Positions 27,187-36,780 are shown, counted from the first letter of the stretch. The stretch is 64,000 nt of DNA from Streptomyces sp. NBC_01262 (GCF_036226365.1 NZ_CP108462.1:4958501-5022500); one strand, 5' to 3'. The notes: generated by a model not told the origin, from the sequence alone. Numbers and translations: made by a program.

Positions 27187-28092
27187 CTATCGCGCGTACG
27201 TGTCCTTGCTCAGCACCTTGCCCGCGGAGGCCGGCGTGGACTTCGTACAGGAGGCGTCGACCACATAGCCGTCGACCCTGGCCGGATCGGCTGTGTCGGG
27301 GAGAAGCACGAGGTAGGAGTCGGTGTCCTCGTAGGTGCCGTGGTCGAAGGCCAGCGGGTCCTCGGAGCGGCCGATGCCCTGCTTCACACACTCCGGAAGG
27401 GCTGTGGAGGCGGACTGGTACGGGCTGAGGTCCTTGCCCGAGCCGAAGGCATGCATCGAGCTCTCGCCCGACGCGGCCGGGGCGGCGCCCAGAAGCTCGT
27501 GCACGCGGTTCTGGATGCTCTGGTGGCCCGTGCCCGTGCCCGCGGCAGGGCCGACGGCGTCGCTGGTGCTACTGGCTCCGGCGCCCACGTTGAGTGAGTG
27601 GGTGAAGAGGTAGCCGCCGAAACCCAGGACGGTCACCGAGGCCGTGACGAGCAGCCCCTTGGCCACCACACGACGACGGGTACGGGAGCGGGGGCGTCCT
27701 GGGCCGCTGGGCGCGGACGAGTGACCACCGGGGCGGTCGGGGGCGGCCACTGTTTCACGTGAAACAGAAGCGGGCGCCGCGACCGGGTCGGCTGCTGTTT
27801 CACGTGAAACAGTGGCCCCGCGCGGCGCGGAGTCGAGCAGTGCCTCCGCCGCCAGCGCCGCGTCGATCCGGCCCGCGATGTCATCGGGCATCCGGGGCGG
27901 GCCGGGGAGGGTGCCGAGCAGACCGCGGATCTCGTCCAGTGAGCTGCGTACGTCGGCGCAGAGCACACAGTCGTCGAGGTGTCCGCGTACGTCGGCGGAG
28001 CGGTCGGGCGGGAGGATTCCCTCGGCGAGAGCTGAGATCTCAGCGACCTCCGGGTGTTCGTCCGTGCCGGTCGTGCCGGTGGTCGAAGTCAC
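27187..28092 (-). CDS. Anti-sigma factor paired with SigM
   Basis: A 301-residue single-pass membrane protein. The N-terminal cytoplasmic part has a zinc-finger-like anti-sigma segment (VRGHLDDCVLCADVRSSL: His-x3-Cys-x2-Cys), a Pro/Ser-rich linker, one transmembrane helix (VVAKGLLVTASVTVLGFGGYLF) and an extracellular C-terminal domain of about 130 residues. It overlaps the sigma factor stop by four bases and should hold that factor at the membrane. The linker twice encodes VSRET, each produced by a perfect parS site in the DNA. This gene corresponds by position to the gene next to sigM in mycobacteria. Confidence 0.85.
   Translation of the reverse strand: MTSTTGTTGTDEHPEVAEISALAEGILPPDRSADVRGHLDDCVLCADVRSSLDEIRGLLGTLPGPPRMPDDIAGRIDAALAAEALLDSAPRGATVSRETAADPVAAPASVSRETVAAPDRPGGHSSAPSGPGRPRSRTRRRVVAKGLLVTASVTVLGFGGYLFTHSLNVGAGASSTSDAVGPAAGTGTGHQSIQNRVHELLGAAPAASGESSMHAFGSGKDLSPYQSASTALPECVKQGIGRSEDPLAFDHGTYEDTDSYLVLLPDTADPARVDGYVVDASCTKSTPASAGKVLSKDTYAR
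27752..27765. other. parS site 4 (inside anti-sigma gene)
   Basis: A perfect GTTTCACGTGAAAC within the linker-coding part of the anti-sigma gene, read as VSRET. It is 45 bp, start to start, from parS site 5. Confidence 0.95.
27797..27810. other. parS site 5 (inside anti-sigma gene)
   Basis: A second perfect GTTTCACGTGAAAC in the same linker-coding region and in the same reading frame as site 4. Confidence 0.95.
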
Positions 28093-28817
28093 TGGTGCCC
28101 ACCTCCGCCCTTCGTGAGGCCCTGATCCTGGTTCTGCTGTCGACCCTGCTGTGGGCTCGGTACTCGCCCGGTGTCCGTCTCTGGGACGGATGGCCCCTCG
28201 GTCCGGTTCCTTCCCCCACCCGCCTCACCGCTACCCCCGGCACCGGCGCGCAGATGAGTGAGGAGTGGGAGGAGTCTGGCCCGGCCTCTCGCGCATCTGC
28301 TCTTCACGGTGCCGGCGGGTACCTCCAGGACGGCGGCGGCCTCGGCGACCGGGTAGCCCTGCATGTCGACCAGGACCAGGGCGGCGCGCTGCTCGGGTGG
28401 CAGCGTGGCGAGTGCGAGGAGGAGTTCGCGGTGCAGCTCGCCCCGTTCGGCGGGGGCGGCGGCGGACTCATGGGGTTCGAGGAGATCCTCGAACTGCCTC
28501 TCGTCGGTGACGGAGGCGGTGCGGCGGGACGCCGCCTTGCGGGCGCGGTCCAGGCAGGCGTTGACGGTGATCCGGTGCAGCCAGGTCGTGACGGCGGACT
28601 GGCCCCGGAAGGTGTGTGCGGCCCGGAAGGCCGAGACGAGGGCGTCCTGCACGGCGTCAGCGGCCTCCTCGCGGTCCCCCAGGGTGCGCAGCGCCACCGC
28701 CCACAGCCGGTCGCGGTGGCGTCGGACTATCTCCGCGAAGGCGTCCGGGTCCCCCGCGACATGACGGGCGAGGAGGTCGCTGTCGCTGACCTCCCCGCCC
28801 GCGCCTGGCTCTGCCAC
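28089..28817 (-). CDS. sigM: ECF RNA polymerase sigma factor, SigM-like
   Basis: A 242-residue ECF sigma factor. Region 2 is at about 15-85 (HRDRLWAVALRTLGDREEAADAVQDAL and TWLHRITVNACLDRARK), region 4 at about 130-185 (LPPEQRAALVLVDMQGYPVAEAAAVL, with HTH VPAGTVKSRCARGR). A Gly/Gln-rich tail of about 50 residues follows region 4, longer than in most ECF factors. The gene lies between the pseudokinase gene and the anti-sigma gene on one strand. The same order (DUF6049-like gene, murJ, sigM, anti-sigma, trxB, trxA) occurs in mycobacteria, supporting the SigM name. Confidence 0.92.
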   Translation of the reverse strand: MAEPGAGGEVSDSDLLARHVAGDPDAFAEIVRRHRDRLWAVALRTLGDREEAADAVQDALVSAFRAAHTFRGQSAVTTWLHRITVNACLDRARKAASRRTASVTDERQFEDLLEPHESAAAPAERGELHRELLLALATLPPEQRAALVLVDMQGYPVAEAAAVLEVPAGTVKSRCARGRARLLPLLTHLRAGAGGSGEAGGGRNRTEGPSVPETDTGRVPSPQQGRQQNQDQGLTKGGGGHQ

Positions 28818-28834
28818 GCTCCCCCGCTTCCAGC

Positions 28835-30664
28835 TCAGCTTGTGACGGTGATCTCGGATACCTTGCCGCGATAGGTGCCGTCACCGGTCAGCGGCAGGCT
28901 GGTCAGCCAGACCAGAACGTACCGTGCCTTCACCGCCTTGTCCGGCTTCAGCGTCACGTCGCTGCCGGTGCCGGAGGCCACCTTGGAGAAGTCGCTCAGG
29001 CTGTCGGGCATGGACGAGGAGTCGGACGACGCGGCCCGCAGCTCCACCGAGGTGGTGTCCCCTATGAAGTCGACCTTCACCGAGCCGACCTGCTGGGTCT
29101 TGCCGAGGTCGAGGATGAGGCCGACGCCTCCCTTGAGCCCGCCGAAGTCGGCCCGCGAGTACCAGCTGGTCTCCCAGTACGTGGACGCCTTGCCGTCGTA
29201 GGCCAGCGGCACCTTGCTGGGGGTCTCGACGCCGCCGTCCGTGCCCTCGGGGTCGAAGTCCTTGGCGCCGACGATGCTGACCGGCTTGCCCGAGCCCGCC
29301 TGGCCCGTGTCGCCGCTGCCGCTGGCCGACGGTGAGGTGCTGGCGGTGGTGTTGCCGTTGCCGTTGGACTGGTCACCGTTGTTCATGAGGGCGTCCGCGA
29401 GCTGCCAGCTGCCCAGGCCCAGGGCCGCGATGAGGAGGCTGGAGACGGCCCACTTCAGGGCCTTGCCGGTACGGCCCCCGGGCAGGGCCGGCGGTGGCCC
29501 GACCGGCAGCGGGGCGGTGGGCGGGGGCACCTGGCGGGCGGGGGGCTGGCGGTAGGCGCCCTGCTGGTAGGTGGTGCGCTGGTAGGGAGATCCCGAGGGC
29601 ACGGTCTCCGGGGGCCGGATCTTGGGGATCGCGGCGACCGCCTTCGCGAGCTCCTCCGGGGTGGTGCAGGGCTGCAGTTCACGGGACGCGGTCGCGCCGT
29701 CGTTGACCAGGGCCCGCATGGCGAGCTCGGACAGCCCGCGGTGCACTCCCGCGCGTACCTGGTCGGGGGCGACCAGGCCGACGTCCTTGGGGAGCCCGTT
29801 CAGCCCGTGGTCGTCCTCGGGATAGGGCCAGCGCTGGGTCAGGGACGCGTACAGCAGGGCGCCGATCGCCTCGGTGTCCTCGCGCTGCGGGCGGTCGGAG
29901 CTGACCCCGTGCAGCGCCGCCGCGACGGCCAGGCCGCGGATGCGGTACTGACCGGACTCGGTGCGCAGGACGCAGTCCGGGGTGATGCGCAGATGCGCGA
30001 GCCCCTCGCGGTGGGCGGCGGCCATGGCCTGGGAGACCTGACTGGCCATCTGGTAGGAGTCGTGCGGCTCCAGCGGACCCGAGGCGAGGACCGCCGTCAG
30101 ATCGGTGGCGTCGGGGAGCCACTCGTGGATGACGTAGACGAGGTCGTTCTCCTCGACGGCGTCGAGGACCTGGACGAAGCGAGGGTCGCCGAGCAGCGCC
30201 GCCGAGCGCGCGGCGGCGAGCACCGGACGGGCCCGGCTGTGGTCCGAGGGAAGAATGTGGATACCCACGGCGCGGCGCAGCTTCTCGTCGACCGCTCTCC
30301 AGCTGCTGAAGCCGTCGACCCGGGTGACGCACTCCTCCAGGCGGTAGCGCCGGGCGAGTTTGTGGCCGCTGTGGAGCTCCGGCGGCTCGGCGGCGGGCGT
30401 GCTCGGGGCGCTCTGCGCACTCGGTGTGGCCGGTGATTCCGGATCACTCGGTGAACTCGGCGTGCTCGGCAAGCTCTTCGTCGTCTCTGCGGTCTGCTCG
30501 CCCTTGTCCTCAGGGGACTTGGGCGGCGCCGTTGGCTCTTCGGGGATCTCGCTCAGGTCTTTCGTCGCGTCGTCGGCCGTGGCACTGTCCGCTTGGGCGG
30601 TGAGCGGCTTGGTGTCGCCGCTCTCGTTGGCCACTCCGACGGCAGCCGGGCTCCGTTCCGCCAC
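28835..30664 (-). CDS. Transmembrane pseudokinase associated with MurJ
   Basis: A 609-residue protein. A Ser/Pro-rich N-terminal region precedes a protein-kinase-like domain at about 100-360. The HRD motif is replaced by HLRITPDC and the DFG motif by RIRGLAVAA, so catalytic residues are missing. A transmembrane helix (KWAVSSLLIAALGLGSWQLADAL) near residue 425 is followed by an extracellular domain resembling discoidin/carbohydrate-binding folds (GKASTYWETSWY ... GLILDLG). In mycobacteria the corresponding pseudokinase is fused to MurJ and regulates peptidoglycan synthesis; here it is encoded separately, just downstream of murJ. The GTG at 30664 has AGGA upstream. Confidence 0.88.
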   Translation of the reverse strand: MAERSPAAVGVANESGDTKPLTAQADSATADDATKDLSEIPEEPTAPPKSPEDKGEQTAETTKSLPSTPSSPSDPESPATPSAQSAPSTPAAEPPELHSGHKLARRYRLEECVTRVDGFSSWRAVDEKLRRAVGIHILPSDHSRARPVLAAARSAALLGDPRFVQVLDAVEENDLVYVIHEWLPDATDLTAVLASGPLEPHDSYQMASQVSQAMAAAHREGLAHLRITPDCVLRTESGQYRIRGLAVAAALHGVSSDRPQREDTEAIGALLYASLTQRWPYPEDDHGLNGLPKDVGLVAPDQVRAGVHRGLSELAMRALVNDGATASRELQPCTTPEELAKAVAAIPKIRPPETVPSGSPYQRTTYQQGAYRQPPARQVPPPTAPLPVGPPPALPGGRTGKALKWAVSSLLIAALGLGSWQLADALMNNGDQSNGNGNTTASTSPSASGSGDTGQAGSGKPVSIVGAKDFDPEGTDGGVETPSKVPLAYDGKASTYWETSWYSRADFGGLKGGVGLILDLGKTQQVGSVKVDFIGDTTSVELRAASSDSSSMPDSLSDFSKVASGTGSDVTLKPDKAVKARYVLVWLTSLPLTGDGTYRGKVSEITVTS

Positions 30665-30782
30665 CGTCGTTCCTGCCTCCCCATCCGTTGCAAGATCCTG
30701 ACAACACCGCCAAGGACAATTGTGCCAACAGTCCGGCGCTATGCACGACACGCAGCGGGCTGTGAAAGTTGTGCGGACGCGG

Positions 30783-32819
30783 TCAGCGTCCCAGTCGGCC
30801 GCGGACCATGCCCACGATCGCCGTCATCTCCTCGATTCGCATACGTTTCGCGGCCACGAAGAAGACACCCAGCAGGATTGCGCCGCCGAGGATCACCGAA
30901 AGCAGCGATGCGGGCGCGCCGTGGCCCAGGGTGCGCGCGATGCCGTAGACGGCGGCGCCCGCGAGGGCGGCGGCCGGAATGCCCGCGCCCACCAGCCGGG
31001 CGTAGGTCCGTACGACCCGCTTGCCGTCGAGGTCGCCGCCAAGGCGCTTGCGCAGCCGCCTGACGGCTACTCCGACGCCGACCATGTACGCCAGTCCGTA
31101 GGTCCCGGCCATGCCGACAACGGCCCAACGGGCGGGCAGCGTCAGATAGCAGACGGCGGATCCGACGGCGTTGACGCCGGCGACGATCACCGTGTTGTAG
31201 AAGGGAGTACGGGTGTCCTCGTACGCGTAGAAGCCGCGCAGGACGATGTACTGCACCGAGTACGGGATCAGGCCGAGGCCGAAGGCCATCAGGACGAAGC
31301 CGATGTTGAGGGCGCCGCTGTCGGCGCCCGCGTACAGCAGGGTGGAGATGGGGGCGCCGAGGGCGAGGAAGGCGAAGGCGCACGGGACGATCGCGACGCC
31401 GGAGGTACGCAGCCCGTAGGAGAGGTCGTCGCGCACGGCCGCGGCGTCGCCGTCGGCGGCGGCCCGGGAGATGCGGGGGAGGACGGCGGTCATGACGGAG
31501 ACCGTGATGATGGCCTGGGGCATCTGCCACAGCGCCAGCGCGTAGTTGAAGGCGGTGATGCCCGTGCCCTTGAAGCCCTGGCCCGCGGCCTGGGAGCCGG
31601 CGGCGGTGGCGAACTGGGTGAGGACGATCATGCCGAGCTGGTTGGCGAGGACGAAGAAGAAGGTCCACTTGGCGAGCTTGGCGGCCTTGCCCAGGCCGTG
31701 CCCGCGCCAGTCGAAGCGCAGCCGGATCCGGAAGCCCGCGTCGCGCAGATACGGGGCCATGGCCAGGGCCTGGACCGTCAGGCCGAGCAGGGTGCCGATG
31801 CCGAGCAGCCGGACGCCCTCGGGGGTGATCTTCGACGAGTCCATGCCGGTGCTGGAGTACGAGCCGAAGGCCCAGATGAAGGCGCTGAAGGTGACGATGA
31901 TGACGATGTTGTTGAGGACCGGGGTCCACATCATCGCGCCGAACCGGCCGCGTGCGTTGAGGATCTGACCCAGCACCACATGGACGCCCATGAAGAACAT
32001 GGTGGGGATGCAGTAGCGGGCGAAGGTGACCGCGACCTCCATCCGGACCGGGTCGGACGCGATGTCATGGGACATCATCTGGATGAACGCCGGGGCGAAG
32101 ACGACACAGATCGCGGTCACGGCGGCCAGGCCCACCATGACGAGGGTCAGCAGGCGGTTGGCGTAGGCCTCGCCGCCGTCCTCGTCGTTCTTCATGGCGC
32201 GCACGAGCTGCGGGATGAAGACCGCGTTGAGGGCGCCGCCGCCGACGAGGATGTAGATCATCGTCGGGAGGGTGTTGGCGACCTGGTAGCTGTCGTTGAG
32301 GGTGCTGACACCGATCGCGGTGGCCATCACCAGAGTCTTGAGGAAGCCGGTGGCCCGGGACACCAGGGTGCCGGCCGCCATCACCGCGCTGGACTTCAGG
32401 AGGCTGTTCGCCCGGCCGGCCGCCTTGTTGGGCTCGGCCGCCGTCGGCGCGGGCTCCGAGGGGGGCTCCGGCGGCTGCGGCGGCTGCTCACGGAAGAGGT
32501 GGTCGTACGGGTCCGGGTCCGGCCGGCCGTCGTGCGCCGCGTGGGAGACCAGCTCGTCGACGCCCACGTACTGCGGCTGGGGCGGCTGCCCGTACGGCGG
32601 GTAGGGCGGATACGGCTGGGCCGGCGGCGGGTGCGCGGCGCGGTCGTAGAGGGCTTCGCCGACGGGGTCCTGCGCGGTCGGGTCCTGCCCCTGGTACGGA
32701 TCCCGGGCGTAGGTGTCCTGCAGATACGGGTCGGGCGCGGGGCGCTGCGCGGGCGGCTGGGGGATCTGCTGATCCCACGCTTCCCGGCTGCGGTCACCGT
32801 CGTACGGCGCGTTCGTCAC
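30783..32819 (-). CDS. murJ: Lipid II flippase MurJ
   Basis: A 678-residue integral membrane protein of the MOP superfamily that moves lipid II across the membrane. The first 140 residues are a Pro/Gln-rich cytoplasmic extension (the ..DPYLQDTYARDPYQGQDP.. type). About 14 hydrophobic segments follow, with conserved elements such as RATGFLKTLVMATAIG, GGGALNAVFIPQLVRA and a positively charged TM2 region. The start is GTG. It lies between DUF6049 (9 bp upstream) and the pseudokinase on the same strand. Confidence 0.95.
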   Translation of the reverse strand: MTNAPYDGDRSREAWDQQIPQPPAQRPAPDPYLQDTYARDPYQGQDPTAQDPVGEALYDRAAHPPPAQPYPPYPPYGQPPQPQYVGVDELVSHAAHDGRPDPDPYDHLFREQPPQPPEPPSEPAPTAAEPNKAAGRANSLLKSSAVMAAGTLVSRATGFLKTLVMATAIGVSTLNDSYQVANTLPTMIYILVGGGALNAVFIPQLVRAMKNDEDGGEAYANRLLTLVMVGLAAVTAICVVFAPAFIQMMSHDIASDPVRMEVAVTFARYCIPTMFFMGVHVVLGQILNARGRFGAMMWTPVLNNIVIIVTFSAFIWAFGSYSSTGMDSSKITPEGVRLLGIGTLLGLTVQALAMAPYLRDAGFRIRLRFDWRGHGLGKAAKLAKWTFFFVLANQLGMIVLTQFATAAGSQAAGQGFKGTGITAFNYALALWQMPQAIITVSVMTAVLPRISRAAADGDAAAVRDDLSYGLRTSGVAIVPCAFAFLALGAPISTLLYAGADSGALNIGFVLMAFGLGLIPYSVQYIVLRGFYAYEDTRTPFYNTVIVAGVNAVGSAVCYLTLPARWAVVGMAGTYGLAYMVGVGVAVRRLRKRLGGDLDGKRVVRTYARLVGAGIPAAALAGAAVYGIARTLGHGAPASLLSVILGGAILLGVFFVAAKRMRIEEMTAIVGMVRGRLGR

Positions 32820-32828
32820 TGGCCCACC

Positions 32829-35192
32829 TTATTGAATGTGCGCGGGATTACTTGTGCGGGCGCTGCCGGAAGCGTCTGGTGCCGGGCCGGCCGGCTTCTC
32901 GGGCGCGTTGTCGCCGCCCTCGCCGTTGTCGCCGTCCGTGCCGCCGTCCGCGTCGCTGTCGGCGTCCTCGGCGTCCTCGGCGTCCTCGGTGGTGTCGGCG
33001 GCGGCCCTGCGCTTGCGCTGGCTGTACATGCGCACGCCGGCGAGAACGAGGAGCAGGAGGCCGCCGGCGATGACCAGCATGACGGTGGAGGTGATGGAGG
33101 TGACATTCACCTGGAAGGTCATGGCGTCGCCGTAGCGGGCGCCGTCCTTGGTGTACAGCTGCGCGGTGACCGTGGTCAGGCCGTTGCGCTTGGCGGAGGC
33201 GTCGAACTTCAGCGAGCGGGTGTGGCCGCCTTCGACGGTGACCGGCTGGGGGTCGCCGATGTCGAGGTTGTTGTCCTGGCCGGAGGTGAGCCGCAGTTCG
33301 AGACCGGTGACGGCCTGGCCGAGCTCGTTCTTCACGGTCACCGGGATGGTCGCGCTGCGCCCGGAGAGGGTGAGCGTGCCGCCCTTGTCGAGAATGTGGA
33401 CGAGTCCGGTGAGCTCGGTCAGGTAGGTGCCGATGGCGTCACGGAAGTCCTCGGCGCCGCCTGAGTCGCCACGCCACTGGGTGGACATCGAGCGCAGCAG
33501 CGCGGTTCCGAAGGGGACGCTGACCCGGCCCTGGACGCTGAGGATGACCACGAAGCCGTTGAGCCGGGTCTGGGTGGCCTGGATGGTCTGGAAGGCCGAG
33601 GTCGCCAGCTCCTGCTTGCGCAGGGCGGTGGGGTAGGCGGAGCCGCTGGGCACCGTACGGCTGGCGTCCGGGTCGGGGGTGGCCTTGACGGCGGCGGCGA
33701 AGGTGGCCGAGTCGGCCCAGCCGCTCTCGGTCACGGCGGTGATCGCCTCCGCCATCGCCTGCGCCTGGGACGCGGTGGGCATGCGCTGCGGGGCGACGAG
33801 GATGCTGCGCTTCTTCTCCGGCGCCTGCATGGTGACCATGAGGGTCTGGGAGACGTACTTCTGGACCGCCAGCGTCTCGTTCCCGGCGTTCAGCATGTCG
33901 CCCTGGAAGGCCTTGGAGAGCACCGAGTCGGCGACCAGCGCCGTGGTGCCGCCGCCGAGTGGGCGGGCGGCGGTGGGCGTGTAGCTGAGGCTGCCGCTCT
34001 CGCCGAGGCTGTCACTGCGCGCGATGATCTGGTCGGCGCCGGCGGAGGTGGCCACGTCGATGATGGAGGAGTCGACGGCGCCTTCCACGGGCCAGGCGAC
34101 GTCGGTGTCCGGGGTGATGTCCAGGACGGTCTCGACGGTCTTCGTCGACAGGTCGGTGGCGTTCTTGAGGTCGCCGAGGGTGCCGGAGACATTCCGGCCG
34201 TGGTGGGCGATGGAGGCGATGTCCGGGTCGGCGAAGGGCAGCGCCACGACCTCGCGGTCGGCCACGGCTGCCTTGAGCTCCAGCAGCCACTGATTGGCGT
34301 CCGCGGTGCCGGTGCCGGTCGTGGTGTGCTCCAGGTCACCGCCCGCGCCCGCGACCCGGTATGGCTTCGTCATCGCGTCGACGGTAGCGATCAGGTCGGG
34401 GTCGATCACCCAGGTGACCGGGAGGTCCCTGCCGAGCTCCACCATCTGCCGCAGCCGTCCGCCGGGCGCCAGGGCCTTCGCCAGGTCGTCGTCGAGGAAG
34501 ATCGGGCTCTGCTGGTCGTCGCTGTCGCTGCGCACCGTCAGGTGCGGCCGGTCGATCAGCGGCCAGAGGAAGGTGTACTGGGTGGCCTTCGCGCCACCGG
34601 TCCGGTACCAGGGGAGGAAGGTCCGCTGGATGCCGAGGATCTGGTCGAAGCCGACGCTGCGGAGCCGGCCGGTGAGGGAGACGCCGAGCTGGTAGACGCC
34701 GTCCTTGCCCAGTCCGAGGGCGCTGACCGGCACCTTGAGGGTGAAGGGGCGGGTGATGCCCGACGGGAGGTCCTTCAGGGTCGTCTCGTGGTCGGTGAGC
34801 TCATATCCGTCGCCCTTGACGTAGCCGGTGCGGGCGGCGGCGGTACTGATGGCGCTGCGGCTGGTCAGCGGGCCGACCTCGGCCATGCGGACGCCCACGT
34901 GGGGGGCGGTGACCGTCTCCTTGCCGCTGTTGGTGACGGTGCCGGACACGGTGATCGTGCCCCCCTTGACGGGCACGGTGGGGGAGAGCGAGTCCAGGGA
35001 CACCTTGACCGTGCGGGAGCCGCTCGTCGTGTCGGCGTGCGCGGGAGTGGCCACCTGGGCTTGCAGAAGCCCGGCGAAGAGCGACGCTCCGGCGAGCAGT
35101 GCGGCCATGTGTCGCAGCCGCCACGAGCGGGCCTGAGGTCTCCCGGGGTGCTGTACCGCCTCGCCCACGCGCTGGCCGTCCCTCGTCGTCAT
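32829..35192 (-). CDS. DUF6049 family secreted membrane-anchored protein
   Basis: A 787-residue cell-surface protein. A signal sequence (MAALLAGASLFAGLLQAQVATPAHA) is followed by a large extracellular region with beta-sandwich-like N-terminal part and an AlgX/glycoside-hydrolase-like middle, then one transmembrane helix (VMLVIAGGLLLLVLAGVRMY) and an acidic Asp/Glu-rich cytoplasmic tail. Function is unknown; it is conserved directly upstream of murJ in actinobacteria, suggesting a cell-envelope role. The ATG at 35192 is chosen because AGGACG precedes it. The frame is open to 36827, but that part is antisense to cca. Confidence 0.85.
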   Translation of the reverse strand: MTTRDGQRVGEAVQHPGRPQARSWRLRHMAALLAGASLFAGLLQAQVATPAHADTTSGSRTVKVSLDSLSPTVPVKGGTITVSGTVTNSGKETVTAPHVGVRMAEVGPLTSRSAISTAAARTGYVKGDGYELTDHETTLKDLPSGITRPFTLKVPVSALGLGKDGVYQLGVSLTGRLRSVGFDQILGIQRTFLPWYRTGGAKATQYTFLWPLIDRPHLTVRSDSDDQQSPIFLDDDLAKALAPGGRLRQMVELGRDLPVTWVIDPDLIATVDAMTKPYRVAGAGGDLEHTTTGTGTADANQWLLELKAAVADREVVALPFADPDIASIAHHGRNVSGTLGDLKNATDLSTKTVETVLDITPDTDVAWPVEGAVDSSIIDVATSAGADQIIARSDSLGESGSLSYTPTAARPLGGGTTALVADSVLSKAFQGDMLNAGNETLAVQKYVSQTLMVTMQAPEKKRSILVAPQRMPTASQAQAMAEAITAVTESGWADSATFAAAVKATPDPDASRTVPSGSAYPTALRKQELATSAFQTIQATQTRLNGFVVILSVQGRVSVPFGTALLRSMSTQWRGDSGGAEDFRDAIGTYLTELTGLVHILDKGGTLTLSGRSATIPVTVKNELGQAVTGLELRLTSGQDNNLDIGDPQPVTVEGGHTRSLKFDASAKRNGLTTVTAQLYTKDGARYGDAMTFQVNVTSITSTVMLVIAGGLLLLVLAGVRMYSQRKRRAAADTTEDAEDAEDADSDADGGTDGDNGEGGDNAPEKPAGPAPDASGSARTSNPAHIQ

Positions 35193-35327
35193 CGGATGTG
35201 CGTCCTGGAATGGTAACGATGCCCGCTGAGCCAAAGTGCTGGGGACCGCTATACAAGATCGGCTCTGCAAGATCGGCGACGCAAACCCGTGAGCCACAGG
35301 GCGCCCGGCCACGTACCCTTTTCTGTT

Positions 35328-36746
35328 GTGCCGAATGCCAACAACGCCTCCCAGACCCTGCGGGCCGCTCACGCGGTCGCGCCGGTGGCCGAAGACCTCG
35401 GTCGCCGCTTCCAGGACGCCGGTTTCCGGCTCGCCCTCGTCGGCGGCTCGGTCCGTGACACCCTCCTCGGCCGGCTCGGCAACGACCTGGACTTCACGAC
35501 GGACGCCCGGCCCGAGCAGGTACTGAAGATCATCCGCCCGTGGGCGGACGCCGTCTGGGAGGTCGGCATCGCCTTCGGCACGGTCGGCTGCCGCAAGGAC
35601 GGCTACCTCGTCGAGGTCACCACGTACCGCTCGGAGGCGTACGACCGCACTTCGCGCAAGCCCGAGGTCTCCTACGGCGACACCATCGAGGAGGACCTGG
35701 TCCGCCGCGACTTCACGGTGAACGCCATGGCCGTCGCCCTGCCCGAGGTCGCCTTCGTCGACCCGTACGGCGGGCTGGACGACCTGGCGCAGCGGGTGCT
35801 GCGCACCCCGGGGACTCCGGAGGACTCGTTCTCCGACGACCCGCTGCGGATGATGCGGGCTGCCCGCTTCGCCGCGCAGCTGGACTTCGAGGTGGCACCG
35901 GAGGTCGTCGCCGCGATGACGGCGATGGCGGACCGGATCGAGATCGTCTCGGCCGAGCGGGTGCGCGACGAGCTCAACAAGCTGATCCTGTCCGATCACC
36001 CGCGCAAGGGCCTGCGGCTGCTGGTCGACACCGGTCTCGCCGACCGCGTGCTGCCCGAGCTGTCGGCGCTGCGGCTGGAGAGCGACGAGCACCACCGTCA
36101 CAAGGACGTCTACGAGCACACCCTGACGGTCCTGGAGCAGGCCATCGCCCTGGAGACGGACGGCCCGGACCTGGTGCTGCGGCTCGCGGCGCTGCTGCAC
36201 GACATCGGCAAGCCGCGCACCCGGCGGTTCGAGTCCGACGGGCGGGTCTCCTTCCACCACCACGAGGTGGTCGGCGCGAAGATGACCAAGTCCCGGATGG
36301 CCAAGCTCAAGTACCCGAACGACGTCGTGAAGGATGTCGCCCAGCTCGTGGAGCTCCATCTGCGCTTCCACGGCTACGGCTCCGGTGAGTGGACCGACTC
36401 CGCGGTGCGGCGCTACGTCCGCGACGCCGGCCCGCTGCTGGACCGGCTGCACAAGCTGACCCGCTCGGACTGCACCACCCGCAACAAGCGCAAGGCGGCG
36501 GCCCTGTCGCGTACCTATGACGGGCTGGAGACGCGCATCGCCGAGCTCAAGGAGCGGGAGGAGCTGGACGCGATCCGTCCGGACCTCGACGGCAACCAGA
36601 TCATGGAGATCCTGGGCGTCGGTCCCGGACCGGTGATCGGCAAGGCGTACCAGCACCTGCTGGAGCTGCGGCTGGAGAACGGGCCGATGGGCCCGGACGA
36701 GGCGGTGGCGGCGCTCAAGGACTGGTGGGCGGCGCAGAGCGGCTAG
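35328..36746 (+). CDS. cca: CCA tRNA nucleotidyltransferase / PcnA-type polymerase
   Basis: A 472-residue class II nucleotidyltransferase. The catalytic core has LVGGSVRDTLLGRLGNDLDF near residue 40 with the DxD metal ligands, and RRDFTVNAMA. RNA-binding helices and an HD domain (LAALLHDIGKPRT) follow. It adds or repairs the 3' CCA of tRNA; the close actinobacterial relatives were named PcnA. CCA is not encoded in either tRNA of this window, so the cell needs this activity. The GTG at 35328 has no ribosome binding site, and a TACCCT -10-like element lies 9-14 bases upstream, so the mRNA may be leaderless. An upstream GTG at 35289 is less likely. Confidence 0.93.
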   Translation: MPNANNASQTLRAAHAVAPVAEDLGRRFQDAGFRLALVGGSVRDTLLGRLGNDLDFTTDARPEQVLKIIRPWADAVWEVGIAFGTVGCRKDGYLVEVTTYRSEAYDRTSRKPEVSYGDTIEEDLVRRDFTVNAMAVALPEVAFVDPYGGLDDLAQRVLRTPGTPEDSFSDDPLRMMRAARFAAQLDFEVAPEVVAAMTAMADRIEIVSAERVRDELNKLILSDHPRKGLRLLVDTGLADRVLPELSALRLESDEHHRHKDVYEHTLTVLEQAIALETDGPDLVLRLAALLHDIGKPRTRRFESDGRVSFHHHEVVGAKMTKSRMAKLKYPNDVVKDVAQLVELHLRFHGYGSGEWTDSAVRRYVRDAGPLLDRLHKLTRSDCTTRNKRKAAALSRTYDGLETRIAELKEREELDAIRPDLDGNQIMEILGVGPGPVIGKAYQHLLELRLENGPMGPDEAVAALKDWWAAQSG

Positions 36747-36780
36747 GCGGGGGCATGTTTCACGTGAAACATGCCCCCGC
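36747..36780. other. parS site 6 embedded in a 34-bp perfect palindrome
   Basis: The parS core GTTTCACGTGAAAC at 36757-36770 is extended on both sides by complementary bases (GCGGGGGCAT and its complement), giving a 34-bp perfect inverted repeat just past the cca stop. It could fold as a terminator hairpin as well as bind ParB. Confidence 0.93.
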
